This document shows, piece after piece, positions 11,156 through 50,893 of a stretch of DNA of 64,000 bases. Source of the stretch: Shinisaurus crocodilurus (taxonomy: Eukaryota > Chordata > Lepidosauria > Squamata > Shinisauridae); the NCBI GenBank assembly GCA_021292165.1, contig CM037877.1, forward strand, positions 80,656,524-80,720,523, in the 5' to 3' direction. Position 1 is the first letter of the stretch. Each line of letters opens with the position of its first letter. The position numbers and the translations under genes were made by a program. A model generated the notes under the pieces. That model saw only the letters and a list, made by a program, of their open reading frames with translations. It was not told the DNA's origin and ran no database searches.

Positions 11156-12429
11156 AGACATTACCTTAGCCATCTAGCAAGCATGACTGCAGTGAGTGCT
11201 GTTGTCAGTTTTTGCTTTGAGGATCTCTCCAGATATGTCTAAGCAATAAACACATTGTTAATATTTAGAGGAACTTGGAAAAGGCTCAGACTGGATAGTG
11301 CCTTGATCTGCCGGGCTCCATGTTGATTTTTTGTTGTTCTTATTTGATTATTCACACTGACTGAAGTTGAGTGCTTTATAAAGGGGATGTTTCAAAACTA
11401 AGCTCACCACACTAACTATACCTAATTTCTCCTTATGCAAATAAGTAGGATTGGATGGGCATGATGCATATGTAAATTCTGTACACCTAACTCTGCTCAG
11501 TCAATAGAAGGGATAAATAAAATAATATAGACTTACCTGTATGAAAATAGTATGAAAAAATAGTTTTCAAAGAGGTAATAGTGTACATTCTATTGTCAAA
11601 ATAGCAAGGCCTGTCCTCCAAAGGATATGGGAACCAGAATTTGAAGTCTGTGTCACCGTCTTCCGTACCATGAGTTATGCATTTCTCCTTTCTGCTCTTC
11701 AGGGATTTCCAACTTCCCTCAAATTACCATCCTCGTGCAATATGTACTACCTTCTTGTTGCTTGATTAGATCTACATTGCACCAAAAGTGGTGCTCCCCT
11801 TCAACAACTAGTGTAGTGTTCTTGTATGGTTAGGATGGATATTTTATTCATCCAAAAGACAGTCTGGCTCTGGAAATTGGCACGGAGACTAGAGTGTATG
11901 GAACCACGTGTGTTCATCAGACCCAATCTATGCAGAATGAGGTGGTAGATTTCTGGGCTCTTACCAGATTTCAAGTCGGAAAAAGCATTGTGTTTTTAAT
12001 GCTCCACCATGTTAAAAGTTTCCTGTGTGTCGTAATCTAGCTCATCAAGGAGAAGGCTATGCTAAACCTTTTTCTATGATTGCAGGAAGGTGGGTTTACA
12101 TTTCCCTCTCAATTTTCCTGCATTTTGGGGGCAGGAGCGGAGTCATATGTGAGCAGAAATGTTCTATCTGAAGCATCTTGTTAGATCTCCACCCAAATTT
12201 TCCTCCCATTCAATTATACTGGTTTGAAAATAGTGATTTGCACATTTTAAAGCTCCCTTTGTTGTCCAGAATTGACTCTTGTTCACTCACTATTAACAGG
12301 CATGGTGCAGCTTCTTTACACAATTCCTCTTTTTCCATAGCTTTGTGCATCTGCTGCATGGCTATCGCCTTCACTGCCCCCCCCCCCCCATTTCCAGTGA
12401 AACTGACAATGTTGGGGGCAAATCTTGAC

Positions 12430-12895
12430 AATTCTCATCCCATATGTGCCTACCCGAACCCTGAGATCTTCTTCAGAGGCCCTTCTCAGAGTGCCCCCTC
12501 CAAAAGAGGCTAGGAGGGTGGCTACTAGGGGAAGGGTCTTCTCAGTTGTGGCATCCCATCTATTGAATCAACTCCCCAAGGAGGTCCGCTTGGCGCCTAC
12601 CCTCTATTCTTTTAGGCACCAGGTGAAGACCTTTTTATTTACCCAATATTTTAATGGATGATTTTATTCCTTTTATTCTTTTAATTCTCGCTGCTGTACC
12701 TCGGGATTGAATGTATTTGGCTGCTTGTTTTTTTATCTTGGTGTATTTTAATATGTTTTTTTTTTTTTTAAATCTTGGTGTATTTTAATATGTTTGTTTT
12801 GTGTGTTGTTGTTTTGGTACTGTTTTTGTAAACCGCCCAGGGAGCCTTTTGGCTGATGGGCGGTAAATAAATGTTTTAAATAAATAAATAAATAA
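12430..12895 (+). mobile_element. L2 3' fragment
   Basis: It encodes VFSVVASHLLNQLPKEVRLA and PTLYSFRHQVKTFLF, and ends in CCGCCCAGGGAGCC and AAATAAATAAATAA. A segment with ATCTTGGTGTATTTTAATAT is duplicated in the 3' UTR (about 12736-12800). Confidence 0.8.
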
Positions 12896-13207
12896 TTTCA
12901 CTCTAAAAAATTTTAACTATGTGCATTTGAACCTCATTGGTGGGAGAAGGTGGAATGGTGGAACTGACAAGATGTATCCCTGATCTTGTCAGAGACCAGA
13001 GGGAAGAAAGAAAAGGTGGGGCGGATGGGCAGGCAGTGCAGAAAGGGAGGGCGTTACACACACTGTCACTAACCCTGGATGATGGGATTGCATGCGAGTC
13101 TAGCTGCAGGACATCATGGCCTGCCCTGAGGAGTAGCCAAGTGAGGGCATGTCTTCTCCTGCATTAGCAGGAGAGGCTGTGTTAACATTTAAAGCAGGAA
13201 AAGCATA

Positions 13208-13388
13208 ACTTGTGAACAGTGGTAATGGGTGACTTTGGGCCAGTCACTGACTCTCAGCCTAACCTACCTCACAGGGTTGTTGTGAGGGTAAAATGGAGAG
13301 GAGGAGGAGGATGATTATGTAAGCCGCCTTGGGTTCCTTGCAGGAAAAAAGGCAGGGTATAAATATAATAAATAAATAAATAAATAAA
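13208..13388 (+). mobile_element. tRNA-derived SINE, 5' truncated
   Basis: It starts in GGGTGACTTTGGGCCAGTC, runs through AAGCCGCCTTGGGTTCC and ends in an ATAAATAAATA tail. Confidence 0.75.
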
Positions 13389-14741
13389 AATAACTGAAGC
13401 TGGAGAAGATGCTGGTGCAATAATTAAAATGATTAAAAATGCACTTGTGATTTTGTGTTTATGTGTGCTTGTGATTTTGGTTTTTATGGGAGCCACATTC
13501 ATACTTAAATAGACTGGCCATTAAAAAGAAAAGAAAAGTTCCCTGCCAAAGCACTTCAACGTTTTTTCCTGCAGAATTTTCTGGAGGTATATTGTCTTCA
13601 AATAAGGGACTTTATATTACATTCTGGATTAACTCACAGACACTTTGCAATAAGGAATACTTTGCTATCCTCACATAATAGTTTTAAGTCACAAAGGAGA
13701 TCTGATAGGTTTTCTTTCAAATCTTGCCTGTTGTAAGAGGACATTATTACTGCAGCAACTTGTCCCACTCTAGCTGTTTTCTTCTTAGCAGAAAAATAAA
13801 TGTAACCAATGCTTTTTCTGAGATATAAAAACACACATTCAAGGATGAAGAGGGAGCCATAGTATGTTCCCTTGGTAACAAGAAAAGCAGCTGGTTTTTC
13901 TGTTCACTAAGTATGAATATAACACTTGGTATAATCTCTAGATATGCTTTTGTTAACTACCCAATTTTTCACTTAAAAGTATTTATCTATTTTGATTGGC
14001 ACACATATTTTTATACATAAAATGGGAGAGAGGGACAGAACAGATATTTTTAACTTTTCTTTTGTCCCCAGGGGGGTGGGAAGGAACTGATGAAAGCTGG
14101 GTTCAGACATTATGTATCATTTGGCATTTATTGTTTTTAGTTGCATTTGTGAGCTGCTGGGGGGCTTTTATAGTAGTAAAGTGTGGTACAGATTTAATGA
14201 ATAGTTTCTTTTTCTTTCTTAAGTCATCCATGTTCCAGACAAGGGCTGTCACTTGTCTGGAGCAACAGTGCTTTCAGGCTCTTTGAGAGCACAGCTGTTA
14301 TCTCCCTTGTGTAGTTGGAGGTGCCCAAGTATATTAGCTAACCAATGGTCTCTGTAGGCTAATTGACAAGTTACTTTGATAAGGGAAAAAATCCATCTGT
14401 ACAGACCCCATGTAATAGCAAGGCCCTGTGCTTCTTGAGGAGGTGGACGCTGGCAGGTTGTACCCAGCTGCTTCCTTGTAACTAATTGGCTCCCTGACAG
14501 GGGTTCACACACACAGAGCATTTGCAGTATCTTCACATAGACTGCCCAGGGAGGAATGCACCAGCTGCGTTGGATCCACATTGAAATTAATATTGATTAA
14601 AGATATTTTTAAAAGGGATGCAGAAAAAGAGATAATTTCTTGTGAGAAAAAATTATTTAAATTATTTTATCTTGTTAAAAGGCTTTTAATTCTGGGGCTA
14701 TAAACAATTTTCAACATTAACATTTTTTCTCTACCATCTAG

Positions 14742-15711
14742 CCCTCTCGCCGGATCGTCACCTTGAAGTGGTGAGTGGGCTTGCGTGTTCCGATGAACCC
14801 TGTGAGCAATGCCGTCGGGAGCTATATACTCCCAGTAGGGTCACCCATGGCGGTAAGGGGAGAGGAACCAGACAAAGAATGATCCAAAACAAAAAGTCCT
14901 CAACGGCAGAACTGGCGGAAGATAAGTTAAACCTAAATTACAATGGCTGTGAAGGCGGATGAAGACGGCAGCAGAGAATGGTTTTCCAATCGTCAGGGTA
15001 ACCGTACCATTGGATCATTGCCGTCCTCCGTCAAGTTTGTGTGGTGATTCGTTGTGCACCGATCTCCCCACAGAAAACAGCTTCACGCACAGGCGTCTTC
15101 CAACCCAACCAACCCAACCCAACCAACCAACCCAACCAACCAACCAAAAATGTCCCATGGCGACTGGAAGAAGCAAAGACTACTAGCATTGAAAAAATGA
15201 TCCTTCAACGCCAACTTCAGTGGACCGGTCATGTTGTTCGAATGCCTGACTGCCGTCTCCCAAAGCAGTTACTTTATTCCCAACTCAAGGATGGAAAGCG
15301 GAATATCGGTGGTCAATATAAGAGGTTTAAAGATGTTCTTAAGGCTAATCTAAAAAAATGCAATATAAACATCAAAAACTGGGAAGCTCTGGCCCATGAA
15401 CGATCTAACTGGAGGTTGGCCTTTCACAAAGGTTCTATGGACTTTGAAGAAGCCCGAGTGCAAGGTGAAAGGGAGAAACGTGCTAAGCGAAAAGCACATC
15501 AAATGAATCCTTTACAGGACCATCTTCCATCTGGTAACCTGTGTCCTCACTGTGGGAAGCTGTGAGGACACAGAATTGGCCTCCACAGTCACTTACGGAC
15601 CCATCACTAGAGTCTACACAATTTTCTTTAGAATTTTCCTCCTTTTAAAATCTCCTCTTTGTAAATTTTTATCCTGGAAGACAATCTTACTCGGTCACGA
15701 GTGATCGCCTG
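14742..15711 (+). mobile_element. Non-autonomous LINE derivative with complete ends (Dong/R4-like guess)
   Basis: The element lies between copies of ACCATCTAG (14733-14741 and 15719-15727, allowing for tail length). It has a 5' UTR-like leader (GATGAACCCTGTGAGCAATG), a CCAAC repeat and a frame (15140-15565) for the C-terminal end of a LINE protein: RQLQWTGHVVRMPDCRLPKQ and HLPSGNLCPHCGKL. A stop then splits a C2H2-like finger (GHRIGLHSHLRTH follows in frame). The tail is CTGACTGACTGAC. The reverse transcriptase is absent. The family name is a guess. Confidence 0.65.
15101..15146 (+). repeat. (CCAAC/CCAA)n run in the LINE derivative
   Basis: Mixed AACC and AACCC units, inside the element at 14742-15711. 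Confidence 0.85.
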
Positions 15712-16284
15712 ACTGACTGACCATCTAGTAGGCTGTAAAAATTATTTTAGCTAATAACAAAGCAACTGTTAGCTCTAAGGGGGGAAATATTTATTCCCCC
15801 ACTTTCCATAGAGCTAATAGTGCAGGAGAAAATACTCCCTTCCCTGCCACCACTTCCTCAATCTTCAAAGCAGCCATGTGAGGTTGCTACTTAGTAAAAC
15901 AAAACATGGGCGATCCATGATCACAGAGTTCCCACACTGCCTCAAGTTTAACATTCAGTCGCATATAAATGACCTCTTCTGATCACAGCCCTGGATAATT
16001 CATGGCAGCTGGGTGTGTAAACAGTGAGTGTGGGATTCTTTTTAACTGATGTCTTGTTCTTTGTATTATAGCATTTTGTCACACTACATCTGTTAAGTGG
16101 CTTAGCCAGTGTCAGTATGTTTGTGTTAACAGCAGCAACTGAACTGTGGATGACCACTGTTATAATGTGATTGTCACTGTCAGTACTTTCTACATTTAAT
16201 TTCCTCCTGATCTCACTGTTTACAGTTGTCCCCTCACTCCCCTGCATAGTCCCCTGCATACATACTGTATATAAACCTGAAAAT

Positions 16285-16383
16285 ACTCCATGCATCTGAT
16301 GAAGTGGGCTATAGTCCACAAAAGCTTATGCCGGAATAATATTTGTTAGTCTTTAAGATGCCACAAGACCTTTTGTTGTTTTA
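16285..16383 (+). repeat. Reptile interspersed repeat tail
   Basis: GATGAAGTGGGCTATAGTCC, ACAAAAGCTTATGCCGGAAT and AAGATGCCACAAGACC follow a block I recall as common in reptile genomes. Class not known to me. Confidence 0.5.
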
Positions 16384-16430
16384 CTTCTGCAAAGATGTAG
16401 CTCTCTATGCTGTTTAGTCACTCTTTATAC

Positions 16431-16640
16431 ATAGAATCATAGAATAATAGAAAAGTAGAGTTGGAAGGGGCCTACAAGGCCATCGAGTCCAACCCCCTGC
16501 TCAGTGCAGGAATCCAGGTCAAAGCATCCCTGACAGATGATTGTCCAGCTGCACATTGAATGCCTCCAGACTGGGAGAGCCCACCACCTCCCTAGGTAGT
16601 TGATTCCATTGTCTTATTGCTCTAACAGTCAGGAAATTTT
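16431..16640 (-). mobile_element. CR1 3' terminal fragment
   Basis: It begins with the ATAGAATCATAGAATA terminal repeat, followed by AGTTGGAAGGGGCCTACAAG, and ends at CAGTCAGGAAATTTT. Confidence 0.85.
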
Positions 16641-16968
16641 TAACATGCAGTGTTAATATTACTGATGTCTCTTCAACTGTGGCTAAATCCTTTGATACTG
16701 CTCCTCTTGTCTTTGGATGGTCCTTTGTTGTACAACCTCTTCAGCTGTTATTCCAATGACCTTTTAGCTTTCTTTTTTCAAAACTCTTTCCCCCCACCTT
16801 ATCCTTTCCTGATCTTTTAAAGCAGATTAATGCAGCAAAGAAATTTATACAGAAATGCTATCGTCAGTGTAGGGTAATAGTATAGAGAATTTATTATTAT
16901 TTTTTTAAAAGCATTTTTCTCCACCTTTTGGCCAAAAGGGCCCCCACTATTTTTTTGTTGAGCTAGAG

Positions 16969-17033
16969 CGGGGGTAGGTAACCTTTTCAGGCCCATGGGT
17001 GTATTTGTCATTTTTTCCTATTGCCAACCCCTG
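16969..17033. mobile_element. 65-bp hAT-like miniature element
   Basis: The ends are CGGGGGTAGGTAACC and CCAACCCCTG. An exact 8-bp duplication AGCTAGAG flanks it (16961-16968, 17034-17041). It looks like a heavily deleted relative of the element at 29098. Confidence 0.75.
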
Positions 17034-17819
17034 AGCTAGAGAATTTCTAGGCTATCTGCTTGCTAGAGAGGGTTCACAAATGGATATGCAATGGTTGTGT
17101 GTAGAACTGAGACCCTAATTTATTAAGTGATGTTCTGTTGATAACTTGCATTTGTTTGGTTCTCTTCCAGATATTCATCTTATGTAACAAATCAAATTGG
17201 TCTTGTGATAAGTTCACTTGCAAAGCTCATTATCTCAGTAAGGCTTAGTTTTCTCATAAGTATATGCTTGCGTGCCTTGAGGCTTCTTCTGAAAGTACTG
17301 CCGCTCTGTAAAAGGCATTAAAACAATGCTGCACCCAGATGTGCCATGAAAGCCTTACTTCATCGTAAGCTGATGAACCCCAACGAATGGGGATTTTTTT
17401 GCTCGAGCAATGAATCTATTCTTGACATTGGAAGAAAGTGGCAGACCTTCAAAGTTGGTATGGAGCCACCATAGTATATACTGATGCCCAAGAGAAACTG
17501 AAGTAGGAAACAGTGATCAGGTTCACATGATCATAGAGGGAAATAAGCCACAGTGGCTTATTTTCCCTCCCTGTGCATGCTGGTTGCGAGCCACCTAATT
17601 AGCATATCTACCCTCACCGTGATGTCTGAATCTGGCGAAGGTGGCCGGCCGGGGTGGTTTACAAATCACCCAGCAACCCTAGAACAAGCCATGGGAAACC
17701 ACCCCAGTCACCCACCCTCGCTGACTTTGGATGTGACTACAACCTGTGCCTGGTGAGGGAAATTATACTAATTAGGAGGCTTGCAACTGGCATGTATGGG
17801 GAGGAAAAATAAGCCGCTG

Positions 17820-18662
17820 TGTGTCCTGCTCCCAGGCTGGCAAGTGCCTGGTCACGGCTTGGATCGTTTCAGGGACAACAAAGAAAGCAACCAGGTCAGT
17901 CCAGAGTCTAACATGAGATTTCCAGTATACAGTAATACCTTGGACTGCAAGTAATTTGGTTTGAGAGTGTTTTGCAAGACAAGCAAATTTTTAAATATTT
18001 ATTTAATTTTTTTTTACTTGATATACAAGCGACGTCTTGCAATACAAGTACTGTAGTACGGCTTAAATTAAAAATCTCTGTACAATTTTTTTTGGGGGGA
18101 TTTCGTTTTGATATAAGAGTGTTTTGGATTACAAGCACATTTCCGGAACGAATTATGCTCTCAATCCAAGGCATGACTGTACTCAGAAGGAGAGAGCAGA
18201 GGCGAGGTCAAGGCGTTCCAGAGTTCAGTGCACAGGAGTCAATTGTATCAAGCATTGAGGCCACTCAGGGGGAGTCCAAAAGCGTAGTCCAAAGGAGCAG
18301 CCAAAAGTCTAGGAATCTGTCTGGTTCGAGGGTGTAAGAAGGCGAAGCACAGTTGTCTGCAGTGACAGGCTGACCTCAGCTGGGCCAATTTATAGCTGGT
18401 TGTAAATCAGCACAGCTGGTTAATTAGGACAGCATGTTACTTTTACGGGAGGCCCCATGCCTCGGAACCTGCCGCCCAGAGGGATGCATTATCTCAGGCT
18501 CTAATTCCTGCATTTGGGGGAATAGGTTCAGGCACAGCACGGGAGGGGCCAGGTTGCTCTTCTGATGGCTCCAGGGCTTCCTCACCCAGCTCTGGCTGGG
18601 TCCCCTTGTGCTGGCTTTCCCCCTCCTCTTCTTCATCTGAAGAATCCTCCTCCTGGTAGGGC
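17820..18662 (-). mobile_element. Inserted repeat, possibly an LTR element fragment
   Basis: It splits the right arm of the palindromic element 17512-18700. It contains a minus-strand acidic frame (EEDSSDEEEEGESQ) and a nested Tigger-like MITE. No clear target duplication or LTR ends were resolved. Confidence 0.35.
17930..18179. mobile_element. pogo/Tigger-like MITE, copy 2
   Basis: Same family in the opposite orientation to copy 1, TA on both sides. It sits inside another inserted repeat (about 17820-18662). Confidence 0.8.
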
Positions 18663-19022
18663 ATGATGCCGTGGCTTATTTTCCCCGCCATGATCATGCT
18701 AATCCACCCATTCTGTGTGACTTCCGTGAGCCCAACCCACAGCGAGAATTCTGGGAAGGGCCAAATGTTCTTTACAGTTATTTTCAGGAAGCTCTGCTTC
18801 TGTTTAATCCAGGGGCCAAAATGAGCACAGGGTGGTAGGAGGCTATCACTTGGGTCTAGTCTCACTGATGTGGTCAAGTGGTAGTTGGGGCAAGTTCCAC
18901 TTCAGACTACAGGTAGAAGCTCACATAACTGAATGTTTCTCTGCACACACAAAATTACATCCATGTGAAAACTAGTCTTGACCATGAAATTCCAGTTTTT
19001 ATGTACAGGGATCATTTATTTA

Positions 19023-19133
19023 AGGCACAATTCTTTGCATGTTTAGACGGGCGGGGGGGGGGAGCCTAGCTGGCTGGGGCATGCTAGGAGTTGTAGGAGT
19101 TTTTTCTGTCTAAACATGCATAGGATTGCGCCC
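19023..19133. mobile_element. Harbinger-like palindromic MITE, copy c
   Basis: TTA duplications (19020-19022, 19134-19136). The right end is GCATAGGATTGCGCCC and the arm TTTTTTCTGTCTAAACATG. Confidence 0.7.
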
Positions 19134-19737
19134 TTATTGTATGGAGGAGCATTCCATTATGTTTTTGCATGCAGTGCAGCCTAAAGTGCTACTGCCCAAG
19201 CACAGCTTAACCCCCTTGATGAGAATTAAGTTTTGAGTTTCCTCTACCAGCCTACTCAACACTACTGACAGATGGAAAATATTTCTCAGTCCCAAACCAG
19301 AAACTATTCTTCCTGAATTGGTGCAACTTTTGGATTATGTAGGATAAAAGAATTGTCAAGCAGGCTTAAAGGGAAGTAAGAAAGAAGAGAATTAAATAAC
19401 TACTTTTAATAAGGCTTTGTACAGTGCAACCAAGAATAATTGAATATTTTACAGCATGTATGAATGAACATACCCAGTGTGTTCAGCAACAGTTTACTGG
19501 ATAAAACTATAGTTTATTATTCAGTTTTAAAATCCCTTGAATAGTTTGCAAACTATACACCAGAAGCACTTCTATGTATATTAAGATGTACGGTAATTCA
19601 AGTGTTTGAATTTTTAAGCGCTCGATATTCTTTCATTGAGGTATTTTATGTCCTCTAGTGGTGGCATGTGGAAATTGCTGATTTTTTTTAATGGTTCCAT
19701 ATTAGGCTGACCGTCTTTAATAAAAACATTTGATTTA

Positions 19738-19834
19738 GGGCGCAATCCTAATTTAGGGCGTTTAGACAGGAAAAAGTCCTACAACTCCCAGCATGCTCCT
19801 TTTTTTCTGTCTAAACATGCATAGGATTGCACCC
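19738..19834. mobile_element. Harbinger-like palindromic MITE, copy d
   Basis: TTA duplications (19735-19737, 19835-19837). The ends are GGGCGCAATCCTA and ATAGGATTGCACCC, and the core CCTACAACTCCCAGCATGC is present on the left arm only. Confidence 0.72.
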
Positions 19835-19935
19835 TTAGAAAATATATAAATATGACAGATATGTTGATGCTGGGAAATAAAGTAGTTTGGGAGGCTTTGT
19901 TGGCTGACTGCACAGCACAATCCGTGCATTACACT

Positions 19936-20015
19936 AATGTACATAGAAAGCTGCCTTAAGCCAAGCCTGACTACTGTCTGTCTAGCTCCACACTAACTGG
20001 CAGTGCCTCTCCAGG
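19936..20015 (-). mobile_element. SINE tail remnant (tRNA-Ala family)
   Basis: AGAAAGCTGCCTTAAGCC and GGCAGTGCCTCTCCAGGG match the tail of the tRNA-Ala-headed SINE. It is cut by the hAT element at 20024. Confidence 0.55.
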
Positions 20016-20023
20016 GTCTAGGG

Positions 20024-20943
20024 CAGTGATGGCGAACCTTTTTGAACCCGAGTGCCCAAACTGTAACACAAAACCAACTTATTTATTTCAAAGTGCCAAC
20101 ACTGCAATTCAACCTGAATACCGAGGTTTTAGTTTTAGAAAAACAACTCATACAGTTGTCCAAACTAATTAACATCTTTTGTCTTAAAAGAAAAACACAA
20201 TAACAGAGCTTTCAATGATACAAACAGTTTTTTGTTGGGAAAAAAAATCAACTCAAAAAATTATTATAGTACTACATTGTACACATAGCCTGAAGGGAAT
20301 TTATACAAACTTTTTAAATAATTAGGCACATGTATTTTTGGATAAGGGATTTTCAGCTTGTAATATGATTATATGCCAGACTGAAATTGTATGGGGCAAG
20401 CTTTACCCCAGGTCCTTTCCCTGCTTCTACAGGTGTCGGATTAGTAAAAGTAAAAGTCAACCTGTACTAGGATGAGCAAGATAAACAAGAAAACTAAATG
20501 TGCTTAACAGTAACACATTTTAAACATTTTATGTCTTGGACTGCAAACACTGCATTAGGTAAAAGTTTGCATTGGGCATGCTTTTGCACAATTAATGTGA
20601 TTTTTGCTATTGCATGCATGCTGATAATTTGTCAAACCTTGGCTCATACTCCGTTAATTTAATTTGCAGCACTCAGGTCAACTGTTAGGGCTTTACATCC
20701 AAGCCATGCTCTGTGCATCATTCTTCAAAATCTTTTAAATGTGATAACAATGTAGAAAAGAATTCTGTAACAGGAATTCTAGAATAAAATCATTCTGTTC
20801 CACACTGTGAGAAAGAACAAAATCATTAGTGTTTTGCAGAAGGGGATGGTCTTTTCGCGATCTGGTGACCAATGGCTCGAGTGCCCACAGAGTGGTCCCT
20901 GCGTGCCAGCTGTGGCACCCGTGCCATAGGTTCGCCATCACTG
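20024..20943. mobile_element. 920-bp non-autonomous hAT element, possibly OposCharlie1-like
   Basis: The ends are CAGTGATGGCGAACCT and AGGTTCGCCATCACTG. Flanks GTCTAGGG (20016-20023) and ATCTAGGG (20944-20951) match at 7 of 8. No transposase reading frame was seen. The termini resemble, from memory, the OC1 hAT family; this assignment is tentative. Confidence 0.8.
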
Positions 20944-20954
20944 ATCTAGGGGCA

Positions 20955-21021
20955 AAGGACTGGGGCATGCTGGGAGTCGCAGGACTTTTTTTCCTGTCTA
21001 AACCTGCATAGGATTACACCC
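20955..21021. mobile_element. Harbinger-like MITE, right half
   Basis: The GGCATGCTGGGAGT core, CTGTCTAAACCTGCATAGGA and end GATTACACCC are followed by TAA. The left half is missing; it abuts the hAT element ending at 20943. Confidence 0.55.
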
Positions 21022-21496
21022 TAAAAAACACAATAAAATTAGAGGCATATTCTGTAGTAGTGCCTCTTCTATTGAGTTTTCTTCCCAGAGTTGCTCACCA
21101 GGCAGGGTATGTAGGAATGTTTAGAAGGCTTTTAAACATGTGCTTGTACCTTCAGGCCTTTGGGGGGTTAATGTAGGAGTTTTGTTTTGGATCCCTGCTG
21201 CTGACCTCTTCTTCTTTTTTTTAGTTTTATGTTTATTCACATGCAAATTATTATTTTGCTTTGTTTGCGATACTGTTTATATGGGTGTTGGATTTGTGCA
21301 AGCTGCTTTTTAGGGGCCTCTTTTTTAAAAAAATGTCCTTACATATATCGTGCTTTACGCTCTTTTACACAGGCCAATGTATACATCACTTGATTTTGGT
21401 ACATTGGAGATAATCTGTTGCTCTTCCCTCTCCCCACCTCCCGCTTTGTTGTTCAGTAGAAGGCTCACCTTGCTTTCTTCCTGTGCTTTCTTGCAG

Positions 21497-48966
<27,470 letters not shown>

Positions 48967-49227
48967 ACAAAAGGGACCACAGCACCATCCATTCAGCTAC
49001 ATTCACTGATCCAGCTGCATTGTATTTAACATTTACAAAAGACAGCTCTTGTGTATATATTTGCAGCATTTGTTTGTGACTTTGCTGATCATGGAATAGT
49101 TGCTGAACAGGAATGGAACTTCAGAGGATGTTTACAGGTTTTTAAACTATATTGTTTGACTACTGTGTTTATATTTAATTTTTGTCATGATATGTGTATG
49201 AATTTTAAGATTTAAGAAAAAAATGGT

Positions 49228-49229
<2 letters not shown>

Positions 49230-49259
<30 letters not shown>
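49230..49259. repeat. (TA)n microsatellite in the GNA14 3' UTR
   Basis: About 15 TA units, 265 bp after the stop codon. Confidence 0.9.
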
Positions 49260-49267
<8 letters not shown>

Positions 49268-50699
49268 CCTACCCACCCAATTTCTTTTGCATTTGAATAT
49301 AATTTATAATCATAGCTATTTAAACCAGAGATGCCTTAGTAGCTATCACAATTTTGATGCTTTATTGTCATTTGAGTACTTGGAATTGAATGTAGAAGGT
49401 ACATTAAATCTAATACTTTATAATCTTACATTGTCTTTCTTGCAAGGCCATGGCTTAAATCTGTTTTCCTTGAAAAACTGTGTCCAGTTATGAAATGGTG
49501 CATAAGTCAAAGGTGTATATAGTAGGCAGTGGTCAAGCAGCTTATTGTTGTTGTTTTTCCAGCTCAGGGTTTTAGTTTAAAAAACAACCCCTCCCCCAAC
49601 TTTGCTGCAACATAGAAGGCAATTGCTGCTGTGATCAGGGAGTGGATTATATGCTTGTCTGTGTTGTGTGTATTTTCAAAGTCAAGTCTCTAGGGCAGGG
49701 CTCCCTATCTTAATAACAGAAATTAGAAGCAGGAAGTCTGGCAGGCACCAAGCCAGGTTCCTCTGGCTACCACATTGGAGACCCAGCTAGGGGACTTTTG
49801 CTGTCTCTTGTGTATATCAGTGCAGAACAGAACAAGCAGAAGACCCCTAGAGGCTTGACAAGAAACTGTGCTTTCTTGGCTTTTATCCCCCAACGTCAGA
49901 CATATAACAGCACCTTGTGCTTGGCAGCTAAAGGACTGATGTCAAAGGGTATCCTTGCTGTTTTATGGTCATCTTTGGCAAAAGTGGTCTGCTTGTTGGC
50001 TTCCCATTTCATTCTCTTTCCCTTTATTTTCTGTTCAATTACACCCAACTGTAGAAGGCTTTAACTATATAATTGATTGCAGTTATAGGGGTGGATTTGT
50101 GATAGTCTCTGCCACCATGGGATGGTGGGGATTTTCACTGCAATCCCCTACCCCAAGTAGTTCAAAAGGACACTAAACATGGCTAACCATGTAAGGTCTT
50201 CACACAAAAGCTTAGCCACAGCTGCAGTAATATGACGTTTTCTTGATTCTGCTACCTAGCCTAAATAGCAACATTGTGCAAGGAGCCTTCACCTCTCCCC
50301 ATGAATTCCCCCAATCCCAAATCTGCTCCTCCCACCCGGCAGAGCATATTTTGGAAGTGTGCAAGGGACTGCAGGGAAGAGAGTGAATCTGTTCTGCCAA
50401 TGGAGTCCATTCCACTGGCAGACGAACACTATTGGCTTTTATCGCTGCTTTATTACTGTCACCATTAGAAAAAAAATGTTCAAGATCCATCTTTAACATG
50501 ATTATTTCTAGTGTTGTCAATTCGCATCTGTGGAATCCTTCTCAAAGTTTAAGCAGTGCATGAATGTGGCTGGTTTGATATTTAACAAGTGTGTGAGGTT
50601 TTGAATATGAATCCAGCAAATATGCAGGTAATAGAAAACTAATGCCACAAATGAAAGGAAAGAAAGGTTGATTTAAACAGTGTAAGAGCCATTGAACTA

Positions 50700-50705
50700 T
50701 TTATT
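50700..50705 (-). promoter_or_regulatory. Candidate VPS13A poly(A) signal
   Basis: TTTATT on the + strand is AATAAA on the minus strand, about 1.7 kb after the VPS13A stop. Another lies at 50449-50454. If either is used, the transcript would overlap the GNA14 3' UTR. Confidence 0.25.
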
Positions 50706-50893
50706 GTATACGTTTAAAAGTAGTGATATGATTGGTCGGTAGCTAACACCATGGCTGAAAATGTAAATGTTTAAGCTCGATATGATTGCCAGTTAAATCA
50801 ATGAATCTGGACTGATTTCGCATTCTTGACACACACAAATTACACTCTGACATTTCTGGTGAATTGATTTAATTCACATTTGGTGTATCAAGG

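Larger units (their letters stand above)
17512..18700. mobile_element. Palindromic element split by insertion
   Basis: Left arm AAGCCACAGTGGCTTATTTT and the region GCATGCTGGTTGCGAGCC are inverted around 17690. The right end (GTGGCTTATTTTCCCC, CATGATCATG) resumes at about 18669 after the 840-bp insert. Confidence 0.6.
1..21496 (+). other. GNA14: Presumed intron 1 of GNA14
   Basis: No GNA14 exon 1 (Cys-rich N-terminus) or CpG-rich promoter was recognised here, so this stretch is inferred to be the 3' part of the long first intron. Repeats are listed separately. No gene or clear repeat assignment was made for about 360-1150, 1315-1460, 2635-3350, 4200-4620, 4900-5380, 5925-8310, 9050-10255, 11160-12420, 13400-14740, 15730-16280, 17045-17505, 18710-19015, 19140-19735 and 21025-21496. 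Confidence 0.7.

Noticed and set aside
15101..15146. CRISPR-like array
   Set aside because: It is a simple CCAAC repeat without spacers; the window is animal DNA.
18494..18877. Acidic minus-strand frame as a host gene
   Set aside because: Low complexity, no splice context, and it overlaps an inserted repeat and its palindromic host.
1..21496. GNA14 exon 1
   Set aside because: No Cys-rich N-terminal coding sequence ending at the Gly before the P-loop was found.
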